From an uncultured Saprospiraceae bacterium (GTDB lineage Bacteria; Bacteroidota; Bacteroidia; Chitinophagales; Saprospiraceae): 9,696 bases of DNA. Of the stretch, positions 7,882-9,696 are shown piece by piece. The position numbers were made by a program, and so were the translations under genes. Position 1 is the stretch's first letter. Each line of letters starts with the position of its first letter. The notes beneath the pieces were generated by a model. It was given only the letters and a program-made list of their open reading frames with translations. It was not told the DNA's origin and did no database searches. Location: NCBI GenBank assembly GCA_905479665.1, contig CAJQNM010000575.1:1-9696 (forward strand), in the 5' to 3' direction.

Positions 7882-9048
7882 ATGCCTGAAATTCCCTGGA
7901 CAACAAAACTGACTCTACTATTGGTCAGTAGCCTCACGATCATGTCCATCATCACCATTTCGCCGGCGTTGCCCCAAATGTCCGCTCACTTTGAAGATGT
8001 AAAAAATGGAGAATTTTTAGTCAAGCTAGTTCTGACCATTCCTGCCTTATTTATCGCCATTGTGGCACCGATTGCAGGTCGCTTAATTGATCGATTCGGG
8101 CGTTTAAAACTACTATGGATGGCAATAGTGCTTTACGCCGCATCTGGGGTGGCAGGCTATTTTTTGGAAGATTTAATTGCCATTCTTATTTCCAGAGCAA
8201 TTCTGGGAATCTCCGTGGGCATCTCGATGACCGTCGTGATCACACTGGTGGCTGATTATTTTGTTGGTGTGGCACGGCAAAAATTTGCCGGGTTGCAAGT
8301 TGCCTTTATGTCCATTGGAGGAATATTATTTATCGGTCTGGGTGGAATCCTCTCAGATATAGGATGGCGGTTTCCATTCTTGATCTATTTATTCTCCTTA
8401 TTAATTTTGCCATTCAGCATCTTCTATCTCACCGAGCCGAAAATTGCAAAGGGAGGGCAAAGCAGAAGCAAGATTAAAAGCAAGGTGCCATCACTCATTT
8501 GGATACTTTTTATTAATACGATGCTGATGTGGATAATTTTCTTCTTAATCCCTGTCCAAATTCCTTTTTTCTTGGAGGAGCTAGGTGTCAGTCGAAATGC
8601 GCTAGTAGGGGCTGCTCTGGCTGTCAGCACCCTCTTTTCCGCAATGTCTTCATTCTCCTATGCTCGACTCAAAGGACGGTTCTCTTTTTCACAAATATTT
8701 ACGATTGGCTACATTTTAATGGCACTGGGTTTTTTAACGATCGCCTTTGCCGGGTCCTATGGTATGGTCGTACTAGCGATGGCGCTTTCGGGATTGGGAA
8801 TAGGTGTAATGATTCCCAATACCAATATTTGGGTTATGCAATTGGCTCCGGTAGAAGTACGCGGTCGCGAAATTGGCAAACTGACCACATTCTGGTTTAT
8901 GGGGCAATTCCTCTCACCTATTGTGACTTTTCCAGTGGTGGTAAGTATGTCCATCGCATCGACCTATACCGTAGCCGCTATCGTCCTCACGGGGCTGGCT
9001 CTCTTCTTCCTCATTTTGCATTTGAGTGGCAGGTCGAACCCGAGTTAG
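7882..9048 (+). CDS. MFS transporter, 12 transmembrane segments
   Basis: The product is 388 residues from the ATG at 7882. It is a hydrophobic inner-membrane protein with about twelve membrane segments in two six-helix halves, separated by a basic cytoplasmic loop (about 186-202, 'KIAKGGQSRSKIKSKV'). The MFS signature between helices 2 and 3 is clear: 'GRLIDRFGRLK' at 66-76, matching the GxxxDRxGR pattern. A related loop in the second half reads 'APVEVRGREIGK' (322-333). Short loops and the length resemble the drug- or metabolite-exporting MFS antiporters, but MFS direction and substrate cannot be read from sequence. The start is preferred over a TTG at 7810 that would overlap the upstream gene and add a hydrophilic extension. 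The 25-bp gap after the ASST-like gene suggests co-transcription, so its cargo may be a substrate or product of that enzyme. Confidence 0.92.
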   Translation: MPEIPWTTKLTLLLVSSLTIMSIITISPALPQMSAHFEDVKNGEFLVKLVLTIPALFIAIVAPIAGRLIDRFGRLKLLWMAIVLYAASGVAGYFLEDLIAILISRAILGISVGISMTVVITLVADYFVGVARQKFAGLQVAFMSIGGILFIGLGGILSDIGWRFPFLIYLFSLLILPFSIFYLTEPKIAKGGQSRSKIKSKVPSLIWILFINTMLMWIIFFLIPVQIPFFLEELGVSRNALVGAALAVSTLFSAMSSFSYARLKGRFSFSQIFTIGYILMALGFLTIAFAGSYGMVVLAMALSGLGIGVMIPNTNIWVMQLAPVEVRGREIGKLTTFWFMGQFLSPIVTFPVVVSMSIASTYTVAAIVLTGLALFFLILHLSGRSNPS

Positions 9049-9085
9049 TAATTTGAGTTTCGGTTGTAACTAAGTGCCAGTATAC

Positions 9086-9110
9086 AAAAATGTGTTTGTC
9101 ACCATTTTTT
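9086..9110 (+). terminator. possible weak intrinsic terminator of the ASST-MFS operon
   Basis: Thirty-seven bases after the MFS stop, AAAAATGTG (9086-9094) can pair with CA-C-CATTTTT (9100-9109) around a TTTGT loop, with one bulged C, running into a six-T tract. The stem is AT-rich and therefore weak, but no better candidate follows the operon. Confidence 0.35.
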
Positions 9111-9183
9111 CATTGCTCGAACCTGCCCAAATAAAAATGACGCCAAACACTATCGTCTCAAACCCATACTAGCGCAGGGAAGC

Positions 9184-9197
9184 CTATTCCGGAATAG
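9184..9197. repeat. 14-bp perfect palindrome
   Basis: CTATTCCGGAATAG is fully self-complementary. It lies in AT-rich intergenic DNA about 135 bp after the MFS stop and more than 400 bp before the next gene. With no gap between the half-sites it looks more like a protein-binding site than an RNA hairpin, but no nearby gene start explains it, and it may be chance. Confidence 0.4.
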
Positions 9198-9480
9198 TTA
9201 AGAGGCAAAACAATGAATATTAGAAAGAGCGGATGACCTGCATTTCAAAAAATATTGAGTAGCCTTGGGTGGGAGATCCGCCTTATTCATTTTAGGGGTG
9301 GTAAGCTGTAAATCCGAGATGGACGAAATAGTGTCCGAGCATCACGAAAGACCCCGGAAGCTTCGCTTTTGCTGGGATTCAGACGTTGAGCGCTGCGACT
9401 ATCGATCAAGGCGAGTTTATTTCGTTCCGGATTTTCAGCTTGCCAGCCCGTTAAGAAATGAATAAAGCGGCGGCTTTTAT

Positions 9481-9504
9481 CGAACTTTTGCCGCCAAAAG
9501 TTTG
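9481..9504. repeat. strong 10-bp hairpin with 4-nt loop
   Basis: AACTTTTG (9483-9490) and CAAAAGTT (9495-9502) are perfect inverted repeats around CCGC. The pairing extends by a G-T wobble and a C-G pair to 9481 and 9504. The stem competes with an alternative pairing of GGCGGC (9469-9474) with GCCGCC (9490-9495), so two mutually exclusive folds are possible. No T-run follows on either strand, so it is not a standard terminator. Confidence 0.55.
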
Positions 9505-9510
9505 CCGGTC

Positions 9511-9530
9511 CGCGACTCTCGAAAGTTGCG
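9511..9530. repeat. 7-bp hairpin with 6-nt loop
   Basis: CGCGACT (9511-9517) can pair with AGTTGCG (9524-9530), including one G-T wobble, around the loop CTCGAA. It follows the 9481-9504 hairpin by six bases, giving a tandem stem-loop arrangement. Confidence 0.45.
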
Positions 9531-9609
9531 AGACTCTTCGGAGCGGAGCCAATTTATATTAATGCATTTTACACCCGGAACTTGAGTTATTAGAATTGTC
9601 CTTATTAAA

Positions 9610-9696
9610 ATGTATGCTATGCCTAAACTGTTTTTCTTCCTGATCTTTATACTAAGTGCCGATTCGCTCATAGCAGGTCCGGGAAACATTGCACCG
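9610..9696 (+). CDS. N-terminal fragment of a secreted protein (cut by the right edge)
   Basis: Twenty-nine codons are visible, open to the end of the window. The start is the ATG at 9610 or the in-frame ATG at 9619; the second gives a more compact signal peptide. A lysine is followed by a hydrophobic core (FFFLIFIL) and a probable signal-peptidase site at LIA|G, so the protein is exported. The mature N-terminus begins 'GPGNIAP'. An 'N-[IL]-A-P' opening is often seen in Bacteroidota secreted proteins before discoidin-like (F5/8 type C) domains, but too little is present to assign a family. It is separated from the MFS gene by 561 bp and is likely an independent transcription unit. Confidence 0.6.
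   Translation, partial: MYAMPKLFFFLIFILSADSLIAGPGNIAP

Larger units (their letters stand above)
9265..9560. repeat. GC-richer structured non-coding block, possible dispersed repeat or remnant
   Basis: This block differs in composition from its AT-rich flanks and contains clustered self-complementary segments: GGCGGC/GCCGCC at 9469-9474 and 9490-9495, AACTTTTG/CAAAAGTT at 9483-9502, and CGCGACT/AGTTGCG at 9511-9530. The longest open frame across it (66 codons from a TTG) has no recognisable family. Its borders are approximate, set by the composition change. It may be a clade-specific dispersed repeat, the eroded end of a mobile element, or a structured RNA. Only the base composition and inverted repeats are directly seen. 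Confidence 0.4.
9049..9609. other. 561-bp intergenic region after the MFS gene
   Basis: No convincing gene lies here. The first part (to about 9260) is AT-rich (22 G+C of 60 in 9061-9120) and holds a possible terminator and a 14-bp palindrome. The second part (about 9265-9560) is richer in G+C (30 of 60 in 9301-9360 and 9361-9420; 33 of 60 in 9481-9540) and has several hairpin-forming sequences. The last 50 bases are AT-rich again and lead into the next gene, so its promoter should be there. Confidence 0.7.

Noticed and set aside
8529..9056. 175-codon plus-strand frame inside the MFS gene
   Set aside because: It is an alternate frame of a clear transporter gene; cysteine- and arginine-rich low-quality translation with no family features.
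9265..9465. 66-codon plus-strand frame with a lipoprotein-looking start (LFILGVVSC)
   Set aside because: It has a TTG start, an arginine-rich tail without family resemblance, and lies in a compositionally odd, hairpin-rich block. The resemblance to a leader is probably accidental.
9477..9689. 70-codon minus-strand frame
   Set aside because: It runs antisense through the signal peptide of the gene at 9610 and through the hairpin block; no recognisable domain.

Overview
The window looks like chromosomal DNA from a Bacteroidota member, most likely a marine-type Cytophagales. The evidence is a SusC/SusD outer-membrane pair, a SusC protein with the typical carboxypeptidase-D-like N-terminal domain and plug motifs, 'xAQ'-type signal peptides, and the absence of clear Shine-Dalgarno sites before the genes. 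The genus is not determinable from the window alone.

Layout. Bases 1-4033 (minus strand) carry a nutrient-uptake pair: susC (1110 aa, complete) followed 30 bp later by a susD-like lipoprotein gene that runs off the left edge. A LacI-family regulator (4248-5345, plus) is divergent from susC. The 214-bp region between them holds a perfect 18-bp palindrome 29 bp upstream of the susC start, which is the best operator candidate. SusC has no STN/anti-sigma-interacting domain, so control by the neighbouring LacI protein is the simplest reading.

Convergent with the regulator, only 5 bp away, is a small cytoplasmic PAPS-dependent-type sulfotransferase (5351-6040, minus). Divergent from that gene is a probable two-gene operon on the plus strand: a secreted arylsulfotransferase-like beta-propeller protein (6291-7856, PAPS-independent ASST family) and a 12-TM MFS transporter (7882-9048). 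Two unrelated kinds of sulfotransferase therefore lie back to back beside a Sus-type uptake locus. This suggests, but does not prove, a local theme of sulfated or phenolic compound handling.

Two non-coding structures stand out. First, an 85-bp imperfect inverted repeat (6151-6235) with 34-nt arms, perfect 12-bp tips and flanking TA dinucleotides lies in the divergent sulfotransferase/ASST promoter region. It has the form of a MITE. Second, the 561-bp stretch after the MFS gene is intergenic. Its first part is AT-rich, with a possible terminator and a 14-bp palindrome. Its second part (about 9265-9560) is GC-richer and full of potential hairpins without a convincing gene, and may be a dispersed repeat or structured RNA element. 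A new signal-peptide-bearing gene starts at about 9610 and is cut by the right edge. I saw no tRNA, rRNA, CRISPR array or transposase gene.
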